Positions 52,465-61,710 are shown, numbered from the stretch's first letter. The stretch is 64,000 nt of DNA from Comamonas sp. JUb58 (GCF_004364775.1 NZ_SOAL01000001.1:186001-250000); one strand, 5' to 3'. The notes: generated by a model not told the origin, from the sequence alone. A program made the numbers and translations.

Positions 52465-53004
52465 TCACAGGGTATTGAGGTCAGGGAATGGGCGCACGGG
52501 GTTCTGGCCATCCCAGTCCTGGGAGGCCGCGCGGATCAGATCAAACATCTTTCCCTTGGGCCCCATCACCTCGGACAGCTCGATCACCGTGCCCGGGTGG
52601 TACTCGGTGTCAAAGTAGATAAAGCGGCCGTTCTTGCCCACCTCGCCACTCATCTGCGGCTTGAAGCCCTGCGCCAGCAAGCGCTGCAGATCGGCGTCGT
52701 AGTCGGTGGTCCAGTACGCCACATGCTGCAGGCCCGTGCGGCCGGCGCGCAGAAAGTCGCGGTACATCGACGGCACATCGTTGCGCACCTGGATCAGCTC
52801 CACCTGCACAAAGCCCGAGTTGGCCAGCGCCACCGAGTTGTGCGGCTGGTAGCGCTCGCCCGCGTACTGGTAGTTCTCGATCGGCACCTTCGGGTTGTAG
52901 AACCAGGGGCCCACGCCCAAGGTCTCGCTCCAGTACTGCATCGCGGCCTCGATATCGTTGACCACATAGCCCAGCTGGCGGATCTCTCCCAAAAAGCGAC
53001 TCAT
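52465..53004 (-). CDS. VOC/glyoxalase-like protein of the RuBisCO-like operon
   Basis: 179-residue VOC-superfamily protein. The first beta-alpha-beta module reads IRQLGYVVNDIEAAMQYWSE, the second QHVAYWTTDYDADLQRLL; a metal-site histidine is in LQHVAYW and a glutamate in VIELSEVMG. VOC proteins act as isomerases, dioxygenases, lyases or epimerases with a divalent metal. It lies between the transporter and RLP genes (30 bases before the RLP start), so it probably prepares or uses the same substrate, an arrangement that does not match the apionate gene sets I know. Confidence 0.85.
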   Translation of the reverse strand: MSRFLGEIRQLGYVVNDIEAAMQYWSETLGVGPWFYNPKVPIENYQYAGERYQPHNSVALANSGFVQVELIQVRNDVPSMYRDFLRAGRTGLQHVAYWTTDYDADLQRLLAQGFKPQMSGEVGKNGRFIYFDTEYHPGTVIELSEVMGPKGKMFDLIRAASQDWDGQNPVRPFPDLNTL

Positions 53005-53124
53005 AGCTTGTCTTTCGTTTGTTGTAGGGTTGGTTGTTGCGTTGGTGGCATAGGCGCTGCCTCACGTGGGGTACACGCGATGCAGACCTAGACCTAAAAG
53101 CGGGCCCTGAGACCGCAGCCCGCT

Positions 53125-55011
53125 TTAAAGAAATCCAGTAGAAATCCAGGGGATGGCCGCCACAAAGAGCAGCCCGATGAACAGCGCCAGCATGTAGCCG
53201 CCAATGGGCCGAATGCCTTCGTTGGGGTTGACCTTGCTGATCGCGCAGGCGCCGTAGTAGCCCACGCCAAAGGGCGGCGCAAACAGGCCAATGCCCATCG
53301 CAAAGATGACGACCATTGCGTAATGCACCTCGTGCACGCCCACTTCTTTGGCAATGGGGAACAGCAGCGGGCCAAACAGCACGATGGCGGGGATGCCTTC
53401 GAGCACACTGCCCAGCACGATGAAGCAGACGATGGAGATCGCCAGAAAACCCCAGCTGCCGCCCGGCATGCTGGTCATCGCCTTGGCCAGGTCAGACGAA
53501 AAGCCCGACTGCGTCAGCCCCCAGGCCATGCCGGTGGCGCAACCCACAATCAGCATGATCGCGCCCGACAGCGAGGCCGTCTCCACCAGCATGGGCTTCA
53601 GGCGCCGCCAGTCAAAGCAGCGGTAGATGAACAGGCCCACCAGCACCGAATAGACCACGCCGATGGTGGACACCTCGGTTGCCGTCGCAATCCCCTCCAC
53701 GACGGCAGCGCGGATCACAAAGGGCAAGGCCAGCGCCGGCAAGGCAATCACCAGCAAGCGGCCAATCTGCTTGCCGCTGAAGCGCTCCACACCGCCCAGA
53801 TCCTCTTTGCGGTAGCGCCACCACACAACGCAGCACAGCGCAGCGCCCAGCACCACGGCTGGCAGCATGCCGCCGGTAAACAGCGCGGCAATCGATATGC
53901 CGGTGACCGAGCCAATGGTGATCAGCACGATGGACGGCGGAATGGTCTCCGTCTGCGCGCCGGTAGCCGACAACAGCGCGACCAGATCGCCCTCCTTGGC
54001 GCCGCGCTTTTTCATCTCTGGGAACAGCACCGGCGCAATCGCCGCCATGTCGGCCACCTTCGATCCCGAGATGCCCGAGACCAGGTACATCGCGCCAATC
54101 AGCACGTACGAAAGGCCCCCGCGCACGCGGCCCAGCAGGCTGGCCAGAAACTGGATCATCGCCTTGGCCATGCCGGTCATCTCGATCAGCGAGCCCAGAA
54201 AAATGAACATCGGCACTGCCAGCATGATCAGGTGCGACATGCCCTCATCCAGCCGGCCCACCATCACCACCAGCGGTGTGCGCGTGGTCAGTGCCAGGTA
54301 GCCAAAGGTGGCCAGCGCAAACGAGAACGCAATCGGCACACCCGCAAACACCGTGCCCGCCACCACCAGCACAAAGAAGATCACCAGGTTGAACTTGCCC
54401 AGGCTTTTGAACAGCGGCTGGCACAGCCAGAACAGCAGCACCAGCCCCGCCACCATGGCCACTGCCGCCAGCGCCTTTTGCCAGCTGGTCTGCGTCAGCA
54501 GGCGCAGCAAGGCCACCACGGCCATCAGGCCCATGCCCACCGGCAGCGCTGCGGCCCGCCAGGCATTGCTCAGCTCCATCGCCGGCGTGGTGATAAAGGC
54601 CTCCTCCTCCGCGTACTCGTAGGCGGGGCCCAGCACCATCAGCAAAAAGGCCAGCGATGCGGCCAGCGCAAAGGCCTCCAACGCCGCGCGCAGCCCTGGC
54701 CGCACGTTGTTGATAAAGGCCGTCATGCGCATGTGCTCGCCCCGGCGCAGCGCCACCACGGCACCCAGCATGGACAGCCACAGAAACATCAGCGAGGCCA
54801 GCTCATCGGACCAAACCAGCGGCTGGTGGAACACATAGCGCGCCACCACGCCGGCAAACAGCACGATGATTTCGGCCAACACCAAGGCGGCGGCCGCCGT
54901 CTCGACGATGGCGCCCAGGCCACGGTCAACGCCACGCGCCAGCGAGGCCAAGGCGTTGTCGGGCGGCGCGGGAGAGAGCCCCGCCAGTGCGGGGGTTGCA
55001 GGGTGGGACAT
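53125..55011 (-). CDS. Fused TRAP transporter membrane protein (DctQ-DctM)
   Basis: 628-residue inner-membrane protein that joins the small (DctQ, residues about 30-190, four spans) and large (DctM, about 215-628, twelve spans) subunits. DctQ features: VARYVFHQPLVWSDELASLMFLWLSMLGA and RRGEHMRM. DctM features: GVPIAFSFALATFGYL, GISGSKVADMAAIAPVL and GATGAQTETIPPSIVL-like GAQTETIPPSIVL. Uses a sodium or proton gradient to take up an organic acid delivered by the DctP receptor encoded directly upstream. Confidence 0.94.
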   Translation of the reverse strand: MSHPATPALAGLSPAPPDNALASLARGVDRGLGAIVETAAAALVLAEIIVLFAGVVARYVFHQPLVWSDELASLMFLWLSMLGAVVALRRGEHMRMTAFINNVRPGLRAALEAFALAASLAFLLMVLGPAYEYAEEEAFITTPAMELSNAWRAAALPVGMGLMAVVALLRLLTQTSWQKALAAVAMVAGLVLLFWLCQPLFKSLGKFNLVIFFVLVVAGTVFAGVPIAFSFALATFGYLALTTRTPLVVMVGRLDEGMSHLIMLAVPMFIFLGSLIEMTGMAKAMIQFLASLLGRVRGGLSYVLIGAMYLVSGISGSKVADMAAIAPVLFPEMKKRGAKEGDLVALLSATGAQTETIPPSIVLITIGSVTGISIAALFTGGMLPAVVLGAALCCVVWWRYRKEDLGGVERFSGKQIGRLLVIALPALALPFVIRAAVVEGIATATEVSTIGVVYSVLVGLFIYRCFDWRRLKPMLVETASLSGAIMLIVGCATGMAWGLTQSGFSSDLAKAMTSMPGGSWGFLAISIVCFIVLGSVLEGIPAIVLFGPLLFPIAKEVGVHEVHYAMVVIFAMGIGLFAPPFGVGYYGACAISKVNPNEGIRPIGGYMLALFIGLLFVAAIPWISTGFL

Positions 55012-55049
55012 GGCAATGCTCTTGGTCAGAACGGTGAATCAGGCAGCGC

Positions 55050-56069
55050 TCAAGCGAGCTTGCCAACGGCGCCTTCGAGCAGGCTCCACACGTCCTTGCC
55101 AAAGCGGCCTTGCCAATCCTTGTAAAAGCCCGAGCTGCGCAGCGCCGCGCGAAAGCTCTCCGCATCCGGTTGGTTGAACTGCAGGCCCTTGCTGGCCAGA
55201 TCGGCCTGCACCGAGGCATTGAGCTGGCTGATATCCGCCCGCTGCGCCATACCGGCATCGTTGATGGCGGTGGCCACAATCTTCTTCAGATCGGCCGGCA
55301 GGCTCTCCCACATGCGGCCGTTGGCAATGAACCAGTAGCCGTCCCAGATATGGTTGGTCAGCGAGCAGAACTTCTGCACCTCGTAGAGCTTGGCCACCTG
55401 GATGATGGGCAGCGGGTTCTCCTGCGCATCCACAATGCGGGTCTGCAACGACGAGTACACCTCGGAGAACTGCAGGCTGGCCGGCGCAGCGCCCAGACCC
55501 TTGAACATCGCAATCGGCATCGGGCTCACCGGCACGCGGATCTTGAGGCCATCCATGTCCTTGGCGCTTTGCACCGCGCCCTTGCTGCTGGTGGTCTGGC
55601 GGAAACCGTTGTCCCACATCTTCTCGAACGCATAGAGCTTGCGCTTGGCAATCTCGGCCCGCACCATCGCGCCCAGCTGGCCGTCCATCGCCTTCCAGAC
55701 CTGGTCGTAGTTGGTAAACGCAAAGCCCACCGCATTGATGGCCGCTGCCGGCACCAGGGTGGCAATCACCAGCGCCGATGGCGTGAAGAAATCGATACCG
55801 CCCGAGCGCACCTGCGCCAGCATGTCGGTATCGCCACCCAGCTGGTTGTTGGGGTAGATGGCCAGCTCGACGCGGCCATTGCTTTCCTTGCGGATGCGGT
55901 CTGCCGCCTCTTGTGCACGGATGTTCAGCGGGTGGCTCAGCGGCAGGTTGTTGCCGTATTTGAGCGAGAACTCGGCCGCACGCGCGATCAATGGAAAGCC
56001 CGACACCATGCCCGCGGCAGGCAAGGCAGTCAGTCCCTTGATGAGGGAACGGCGGCTGAGTTCGGTCAT
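55050..56069 (-). CDS. TRAP transporter periplasmic receptor (DctP)
   Basis: 339-residue DctP-type receptor. N-terminal twin-arginine-like SRRSLIKG followed by a hydrophobic stretch and Ala-rich cleavage region (IARAAEF). The binding-site arginine is in KIRVPVSPMPIAMFKGLGAAP, typical for sugar-acid and carboxylate ligands. First gene of the operon; the fused membrane component starts 38 bases later. Ligand likely an acid sugar matching the kinase and RLP (inference). Confidence 0.93.
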   Translation of the reverse strand: MTELSRRSLIKGLTALPAAGMVSGFPLIARAAEFSLKYGNNLPLSHPLNIRAQEAADRIRKESNGRVELAIYPNNQLGGDTDMLAQVRSGGIDFFTPSALVIATLVPAAAINAVGFAFTNYDQVWKAMDGQLGAMVRAEIAKRKLYAFEKMWDNGFRQTTSSKGAVQSAKDMDGLKIRVPVSPMPIAMFKGLGAAPASLQFSEVYSSLQTRIVDAQENPLPIIQVAKLYEVQKFCSLTNHIWDGYWFIANGRMWESLPADLKKIVATAINDAGMAQRADISQLNASVQADLASKGLQFNQPDAESFRAALRSSGFYKDWQGRFGKDVWSLLEGAVGKLA

Positions 56070-56185
56070 GCTTGTCTCCTAGTATTTGATTTGAATTGAT
56101 GTAATGGCACAGATCTCATACTGGAAGATATGCAAACGACTTGCTATAGTCAAACGCACAAAATGATTGAATCTGATGTTTTCTG
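56070..56185. promoter_or_regulatory. Divergent promoter region of the TRAP/RLP operon and the LacI gene
   Basis: 116 AT-rich bases. Candidate elements are the small inverted repeat CATA-N8-TATG (about 56119-56134) and the sequence GCAAACGACTTGC (56131-56143), roughly dyadic like LacI operators, with TATAGT (56145-56150) close by as a plus-strand -10. None is strong. Confidence 0.4.
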
Positions 56186-57241
56186 ATGCCTAGCCACCCA
56201 GCAATGCCCCCGCAGCGTCTCACGCTCAAAACCGTGGCCGCCCTGGCGGGCGTCTCCACCGCGACCGCCGACCGGGTGCTGAACCAGCGCCCCGGCGTGC
56301 GCCCCATCACCGTGCAGAAAGTGCGCCAGGCCGCGCAGGCGCTGGGCTACCTGCCCGATGCGCTGGCCGATGCCGCGCCGCAATCCGCGCCCTGGAAGCT
56401 GGCCTTTGTGCTGCCCCAAGGGCAGAACCCCTACCTGCGCATGCTGGGCGACACGATTGGCTTTTCAGAAAGCCACCAGGCGCCCTTCAACGTCAAATGC
56501 CAGGTGGAATATGTCGAAAGCTTCAACCCCGAAGCGCTGGCCGCCAGCTTGCTGCGCCTGGGCAAACGGGTGCAGGGGATCGCCTTCATGGCCATCGAGC
56601 ACCCCGCTGTGCGCGAAGCCGTGCAGCAACTCGCCGACCGGGGCGTGCCTACGTTGACTGTGATCTCTGATCTGGACAACAGCGCCCGCATCGCCTATGT
56701 GGGGCTGGACAACCGCGCAGCCGGCCGCACCGCCGCCTACCTGCTCGCCCGCTTTATCGGCAGCCAGCGCCGCGATGCGCAAATCGCGCTGATTGCAGGA
56801 TCGCGCAGCTACCTGGCGCATGAGGAGCGCGAGGGCGGTTTTCTGCAACTGCATGCCGAGCAGTTCCCCGACATGCAGATCCTGGGCCTGCGCGAGAGCT
56901 ATGACGACTCCTCCCGCAACTACCAGCAGACCAAGGAGCTGCTGCAGCGCCACCCGCATATCGCCGGTATCTACAACATCGGTGGTTCATCCGATGGCGT
57001 GGGCCGCGCATTGCAGGAAGCCGGCCGCGAGCACCAGGTCGTCCTCATCGGCCACGGCCTCACCCCCGACACCCGCGCCCTGCTGATCAACGGCACCATG
57101 GACGCCGTCATCACCCAAAGCCACCTGGGCATCATCATGAGCTGCATCCGCATGTTCAGCAATCTGCGCGACCAGCTCGACACGATGACGGCGGTGGACA
57201 TCGTGCGCAGTCAGATTATTTTTCGGGAGAATTTGCCTTGA
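56186..57241 (+). CDS. LacI-family regulator of the TRAP/RuBisCO-like operon
   Basis: 351-residue LacI/GalR protein. The N-terminal headpiece LKTVAALAGVSTATADRVLN and the hinge helix region (AAQALGYLPDALADAA) are clear; the sensor domain resembles periplasmic sugar-binding folds (FVLPQGQNPYLRMLGDTIGF, VGLDNRAAGRTAAYLLARF). ATG at 56186 or 56204 are both possible. Divergent from the DctP gene, it most likely senses the transported acid sugar. Confidence 0.92.
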   Translation: MPSHPAMPPQRLTLKTVAALAGVSTATADRVLNQRPGVRPITVQKVRQAAQALGYLPDALADAAPQSAPWKLAFVLPQGQNPYLRMLGDTIGFSESHQAPFNVKCQVEYVESFNPEALAASLLRLGKRVQGIAFMAIEHPAVREAVQQLADRGVPTLTVISDLDNSARIAYVGLDNRAAGRTAAYLLARFIGSQRRDAQIALIAGSRSYLAHEEREGGFLQLHAEQFPDMQILGLRESYDDSSRNYQQTKELLQRHPHIAGIYNIGGSSDGVGRALQEAGREHQVVLIGHGLTPDTRALLINGTMDAVITQSHLGIIMSCIRMFSNLRDQLDTMTAVDIVRSQIIFRENLP

Positions 57242-57259
57242 GGGGCCTGGCCCAGCCCC

Positions 57260-57808
57260 TCAATCGGCGGCGATGACCGCGCCCGGTTTGCGTTTGGGCT
57301 TGGCCGCCTTTGCGCGCTCTCGGGCCAAGGTCTCATGCGCATGCGCCGTCAGCAGGTCCAGCGCCCGGTCGAAGACCTCGCGCTCCTGGCTGCTGAGCAC
57401 CGAGAGCAGTTCCTCATTGCGCTTGACGGCCTTGGGGAACACCTTGCGGTAGAGCTGCTTGCCCTTGGCCGTGAGGCTCAATTGCACGCCCCGACCATCG
57501 GACTGGTCCGCGCCGCGCTGCAGCAGGCCACGGTCAATCATCAAAGACACCGCACGGCTGGCCAGACTCTTGTCGATATTCACCTCACGTGCCAGGCCTT
57601 GCAGGGACATGGGCGCATTCGCCCCCAACATCCCCAAAATCCGCCATTCCCGGGGGTCCAGCTCGAAATCACGTTGGTTCGACTCTGCAGCCAGGCGGCT
57701 CCAATGGCTTGCAAGCATGTTCAGGCGAAACGACACCAGCTCCTTGAAATGGCTGGCGGTTTTGGGCTCCTGAGCATCTGCGGAAGGCATGAGGTCTGTT
57801 TTAGGCAT
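57260..57808 (-). CDS. MarR-family regulator at the end of the acyl-CoA operon
   Basis: 182-residue winged-helix regulator. The MarR core is visible: LDPREWRILGMLGANAPMS, LAREVNIDKSLASRAVSLMI (recognition helix) and the wing DQSDGRGVQLSLTAKGKQL. The basic C-terminal tail is KAAKPKRKPG. It follows the thioesterase gene by 17 bases on the same strand and probably controls the operon upstream, sensing an acyl-CoA or free acid as many aromatic-pathway MarR proteins do (inference). Converges on the LacI gene. Confidence 0.9.
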   Translation of the reverse strand: MPKTDLMPSADAQEPKTASHFKELVSFRLNMLASHWSRLAAESNQRDFELDPREWRILGMLGANAPMSLQGLAREVNIDKSLASRAVSLMIDRGLLQRGADQSDGRGVQLSLTAKGKQLYRKVFPKAVKRNEELLSVLSSQEREVFDRALDLLTAHAHETLARERAKAAKPKRKPGAVIAAD

Positions 57809-57825
57809 TCATGAAGTATAGAAAA

Positions 57826-58275
57826 TCACGGAGACCATTGGCTCCGTTTTCGGCGAATTCTCAATGACGCGGTGCCTGAAGCCACCAGGCGGTCGGCCGC
57901 ATCGCGGATCTCGGCGCGGCAAAACACCAAGGTGTGGGCCGCATGCTCCACCCAGGCCCTGACCTGCAGGTCGCCCTCCGCAGGCTGCATGTACTGCACA
58001 TGTAGATCGGTGGTGCCGCCCAGCTCCTCCACCCCGTCCAGTGTGCGGCTGGCACGGGCCATGGCGCTGTCGAGCATGCTGGCAAGCACCCCGCCATGGA
58101 TGGCGCCCCGCCGGTTGAGCAGCTCTTTGCGCAACGCAAGCCGGAGCACGGCACGCCCTTCGGCGGCCGTCTCGGTCACCAGGCCCAACCATTCAGCAAA
58201 CGGCGCCACCTCCGGGTAGGCGGAAAGCGCTGGCTCCAGGTGGGCGGCGGTCATACCAGTGGCCGGTGACGGCAT
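57826..58275 (-). CDS. Hotdog-fold acyl-CoA thioesterase (PaaI-like)
   Basis: 149-residue thioesterase. The start at 58275 (MPSPATGMTA) follows GGAGAA by 3 bases, closer than ideal; the frame extends to 58314. The active-site motif RRGAIHGGVLASMLDSAM with the HGG pair and the acid two turns later is that of the PaaI group, which hydrolyse acyl-CoA thioesters. It may clear dead-end CoA esters of this operon. Confidence 0.9.
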   Translation of the reverse strand: MPSPATGMTAAHLEPALSAYPEVAPFAEWLGLVTETAAEGRAVLRLALRKELLNRRGAIHGGVLASMLDSAMARASRTLDGVEELGGTTDLHVQYMQPAEGDLQVRAWVEHAAHTLVFCRAEIRDAADRLVASGTASLRIRRKRSQWSP

Positions 58276-58300
58276 AGGTTCTCCGTAGCGCTTGCAACAC

Positions 58301-59269
58301 TCATCGCGCTGCACTGCGCAAGGGGTTCAATCCGCTGCGCACCACGCGGGCATGCAGCTCACGCCCCAGTACCGCTTCGCACAGCTCTGCGGTCTCCAGC
58401 AAGGCCTGCATGTCGATACCGGTCTTGACGCCCATGTTTTCAAACAGGTCGATCAGGTCCTCGCTGCTGACATTGCCCGTGTGGCCGCCGCCGTATTTCA
58501 CCTTGGCGGGATGGCCACCCACGCCGCCCATCGCGCAGTCAAAGTGCCGCACACCGGCATCCAGCGCAGCCACGTAGTTCACCAAGCCGGTGCCCCGCGT
58601 GTCATGAAAGTGCGCAATCGGTGTCACATCGGGGTAGGCCGTGCGCATGCGCCTGAACAGCTCTGTTGTCACACGCGGCGTTGCGGTGCCCGTCGTGTCG
58701 CCCAAGGTCACATAGCGCACCCCGGCATCCCGAAAGCGTCCCACATCCGCCAGCACACTGTCTGGGTCGACCCAACCCTCGAAAGGGCAGCCAAAGGCCA
58801 TCGAGATCGTTCCGATCAGCCGAAACTGCTCAGCAGCGGCTGCGGCCATCTGCGCAATGTTCTGCCATTGGTCGGCCCGGCTGCGGGCCAGGTTCTTCAG
58901 GGAATGGGAGTCGGTTGCAGACACCAGCAGACTGATCTCGTTGGCGCCATAGCCGGCCTCGCGGTCGGCCAGTGCCCGCTCCACCGCCCGTAGATTGGCA
59001 CAGGTCGCCTTGTAGAACGCACCCGCTGCACGTGGCAGCGCCTGCAGCAACTCGCTGGCATCGGCAAATTGGGGAATCACCTTGGGGTTGGAATACGAGG
59101 TCGCCTCGATGCGCGCAAACCCCATGTCGGCAAAACGCCGGATCAGGTCTACCTTGGTGGCGGTTGGCAACATCACCGACTCATGCTGCAAACCATCGCG
59201 TGCAAAGCATTCGCACAGGACGACATCGCGCCCATCGTCTTCGCGAGAGAGAGAAGCGTTCAGCATCAT
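58301..59269 (-). CDS. HMG-CoA-lyase-like protein with altered signature
   Basis: 322-residue TIM-barrel protein of the DRE-TIM/HMGL family. Conserved: ECFARDGLQHE (the DGLQ/E metal site, with R before D), FARIEATSY, and the metal-binding HFHDTRGTG. The HMG-CoA-lyase signature with its catalytic cysteine, normally GGCP, reads MGGVGGHPAKVKYGGG here, so that cysteine is a histidine. It may be a lyase for another 3-hydroxyacyl-CoA. The first ATG of ATGATG (59269) overlaps the ligase stop. Confidence 0.88.
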   Translation of the reverse strand: MMLNASLSREDDGRDVVLCECFARDGLQHESVMLPTATKVDLIRRFADMGFARIEATSYSNPKVIPQFADASELLQALPRAAGAFYKATCANLRAVERALADREAGYGANEISLLVSATDSHSLKNLARSRADQWQNIAQMAAAAAEQFRLIGTISMAFGCPFEGWVDPDSVLADVGRFRDAGVRYVTLGDTTGTATPRVTTELFRRMRTAYPDVTPIAHFHDTRGTGLVNYVAALDAGVRHFDCAMGGVGGHPAKVKYGGGHTGNVSSEDLIDLFENMGVKTGIDMQALLETAELCEAVLGRELHARVVRSGLNPLRSAAR

Positions 59270-60927
59270 GCGGCCACCGTGTCTGGTTGGATCTTCCACA
59301 GCTCCAGCGCATGCGCGCGCAGCTTGTTCTTCTGCACCTTGCTGCTGCCCGTCATGCCGATGTTCTCGAAGCTGTCCACCAGTTCCAGGTAACGAGGCAC
59401 CTTGAAATTCGCGCAGCGCGCCTTGCACCAGGCAATAAGCTCATCACCACTGGCCTGCTGGCCGGGTTTGAGCAGCACAAAAGCGCCCGTCACTTCTCCC
59501 AAGCGGGCATCGGGCACCCCAATGACCTGCGCTTGCTGCACGGCAGGGTGGGCATGCAGCACCTCTTCGACCTCGGCCGGTGCCACGTTCTCTCCGCCCA
59601 CGCGGTACATGTCCTTGAGCCGCCCGACCATGCGAAAGCGGCCATCGGCACTCTGCTCGCCCATATCGCCGGTGCGCAGCCAGCCATCCTCGGTCATGGC
59701 CTTGGCGGTGGCCTCGGGCATGTTGTAGTAGCCGCGCATCACGTTCCAGCCGCGCACCTGGATCTCGCCCTGCCCCTGGCCAGGCGCCACCAGCGCCCCC
59801 GTTTGGGCATCGGCAATCCGAACCTCCACTCCCGGGTGGGGCCGCATGAGGCCATCCCGGCGCAGCTCAAATGCGTCATCGTGGTCACTCAGCAGCACAT
59901 TGGGCGAAGCCTCCGACTGGCCGTAGGCATTGCAGACATGGGGCACCCCCATGACATCGCGGATCTTCTGCATCACCTCCGGCCCTGCGGCCGCCCAGCC
60001 GCCTTTCAGATGCAGGCGTGAGGCATCGAAGGTCTCATGCCCCATCAGCATCAGAAAGATCGTGTCGTTGCCCGAAGTCAGCGTGCAACGCTCGCGCTCC
60101 AGCACCTCCAGCGCCTGCGCCACATCAAACTTGGGCAAGCTGAGCAGGCAGCAACCCGACACCAACGACACCAGCACCGACAAGGTACTGCCCGCCACAT
60201 GGAAAAACGGCCGAATGCTGAAGTAGCGGTCATCGGCCGTCACGCCCATGCGCCTGGCCACGCAGGCCGCGTCGCCCAGCATGTTGGCATGGGTCAGCAT
60301 CACTCCCTTGGGGAACGAGGTGGTTCCCGAGGTGTACTGGATCAACAGAATGTCGTCCGGGCGCACCTGCGCTGCCAGCGTGTCCAGCGTCGCATCGCCC
60401 ACCCCTGCCCCGTCTGCCAGAAATGCCTCATATGAGGTCACAGCCGCAGCAAGGCCCTGGCCGCCGATGCACACCACCTGGCGCAGCTGGGGCAGTGCCG
60501 CACCGGGCAACTGCGTATCGATGGCAGGCTCCACCTGGCGCAGCATGCCTGTGAAGTTAATGCCCAGAAAACGGTCGGCATGGATCAACAGCCGCACATC
60601 AGCCTGCTTCAGGCAGAACAGCAACTCATCTGCCTTGAAACGGGTGTTGACCGGCACCGTCACCGCGCCCACCGTGGCACAGGCAAAAAAGGCGGCGATC
60701 CATTCGCCGGAGTTTCCCAGCATCAGGCCCACATGGTCACCCTTGCCAATGCCGGCCGCATGCAAGGCGGCCGCTATGCGCCGGCTCTGTGCGGTGATCT
60801 GCGCCCAGCTCCAGCTTTCGCCCGGCCCCACATAGGCCTGTGCCTGGCCACGCTGTTGGCACACCGCATTCAACACCTGCGCCAGGGTGACAGGCACCGG
60901 CACCAGCGCGTCATTGAGCAGTTGCAT
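59266..60927 (-). CDS. AMP-forming acyl-CoA ligase
   Basis: 553-residue ANL-superfamily enzyme. The start at 60927 is chosen because AAGGGAG lies 6 bases before; it overlaps the upstream hydratase gene by 17 bases. Motifs: P-loop YTSGTTSFPKGVML, NAYGQSEA, WLRTGDMGEQ and the C-terminal lysine region GMTGSSKVQKNKL. Substrate pockets suggest a medium or branched carboxylic acid, without more detail. Supplies the CoA ester for the neighbouring hydratase and lyase. Confidence 0.92.
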   Translation of the reverse strand: MQLLNDALVPVPVTLAQVLNAVCQQRGQAQAYVGPGESWSWAQITAQSRRIAAALHAAGIGKGDHVGLMLGNSGEWIAAFFACATVGAVTVPVNTRFKADELLFCLKQADVRLLIHADRFLGINFTGMLRQVEPAIDTQLPGAALPQLRQVVCIGGQGLAAAVTSYEAFLADGAGVGDATLDTLAAQVRPDDILLIQYTSGTTSFPKGVMLTHANMLGDAACVARRMGVTADDRYFSIRPFFHVAGSTLSVLVSLVSGCCLLSLPKFDVAQALEVLERERCTLTSGNDTIFLMLMGHETFDASRLHLKGGWAAAGPEVMQKIRDVMGVPHVCNAYGQSEASPNVLLSDHDDAFELRRDGLMRPHPGVEVRIADAQTGALVAPGQGQGEIQVRGWNVMRGYYNMPEATAKAMTEDGWLRTGDMGEQSADGRFRMVGRLKDMYRVGGENVAPAEVEEVLHAHPAVQQAQVIGVPDARLGEVTGAFVLLKPGQQASGDELIAWCKARCANFKVPRYLELVDSFENIGMTGSSKVQKNKLRAHALELWKIQPDTVAA

Positions 60928-61693
60928 CGCCATCTCCCTTCTTGCCAAAGCCTGCGATGGCCTTCTTCCAGTCGCTGCGGCGCAGATTCTCCTGGATGGC
61001 GAGCAGCTCAACGGCCATCGCCCCTTCCCGGGTGGTGTCCAGGCCGGCATCAATGCTGTGCTTGGTCAGCGCCACGGTGAGCGGATTGGCGGCTGCAATC
61101 TGTAGCGCCATCGCCTTGACCTGCGCCTCAAACGCATCGCTGCTGAACACATGGTTCACCATACCCAGCTGCAAGGCCTCCTGGGCATCGACGACGCGAC
61201 CGGTGAACAGCAACTCCTTGGCCATGCGCCGCCCCACTATGCGCGGCAAGCGCTGGGTCGCGCCCACCGTGCCCCAGCCCACTTCGGGGTACTTGAAGGC
61301 GGCAGAGGTATCCGCCAGCACAAAGTCGCAGGCTGCCGCAATCTCGCAGCCCGAGCCATAGGCCGGGCCCCGGATCGCAGCAATGACAGGCTTGGACAAT
61401 GCTTCGATCGCCGCATAGGCGGTGAAGCCATTGACCCGGCGCGCAATGATCTCTGCGGGGCTCATGCCCTGCCGCTCTTTGAGGTCCGCCCCCGCGCAGA
61501 AGGCGACGCCTTCGCCGCGTACCACGATGACGCGCACCGTGTCGGCCTGCTCCAAAGCATCGCAGGCCTCAACCAGCTCTTGGCACATCGCCACATTCAA
61601 GGCATTGCGGCTTTCAGGCCTGGCCAACCACAGGGTGGCGACCGCAGCATCCACGTCAATGCGCAGGGTGCTGAACTCAGGAAATGTCTGCAT
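60911..61693 (-). CDS. Enoyl-CoA hydratase
   Basis: 260-residue crotonase-fold enzyme. The ATG at 61693 has GAGG 9 bases before it and is preferred over TTG at 61699. Both catalytic glutamates appear: SGCEIAAACD and YPEVGWGTVG, so hydratase activity is likely. The oxyanion-hole alanine/glycine are in GVAFCAGADLKE and RGPAYGSGC. Part of the minus-strand acyl-CoA operon, between Bug receptor and ligase. Confidence 0.92.
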   Translation of the reverse strand: MQTFPEFSTLRIDVDAAVATLWLARPESRNALNVAMCQELVEACDALEQADTVRVIVVRGEGVAFCAGADLKERQGMSPAEIIARRVNGFTAYAAIEALSKPVIAAIRGPAYGSGCEIAAACDFVLADTSAAFKYPEVGWGTVGATQRLPRIVGRRMAKELLFTGRVVDAQEALQLGMVNHVFSSDAFEAQVKAMALQIAAANPLTVALTKHSIDAGLDTTREGAMAVELLAIQENLRRSDWKKAIAGFGKKGDGDATAQ

Positions 61694-61710
61694 ACTCAAA
61701 AACCTCTGTC

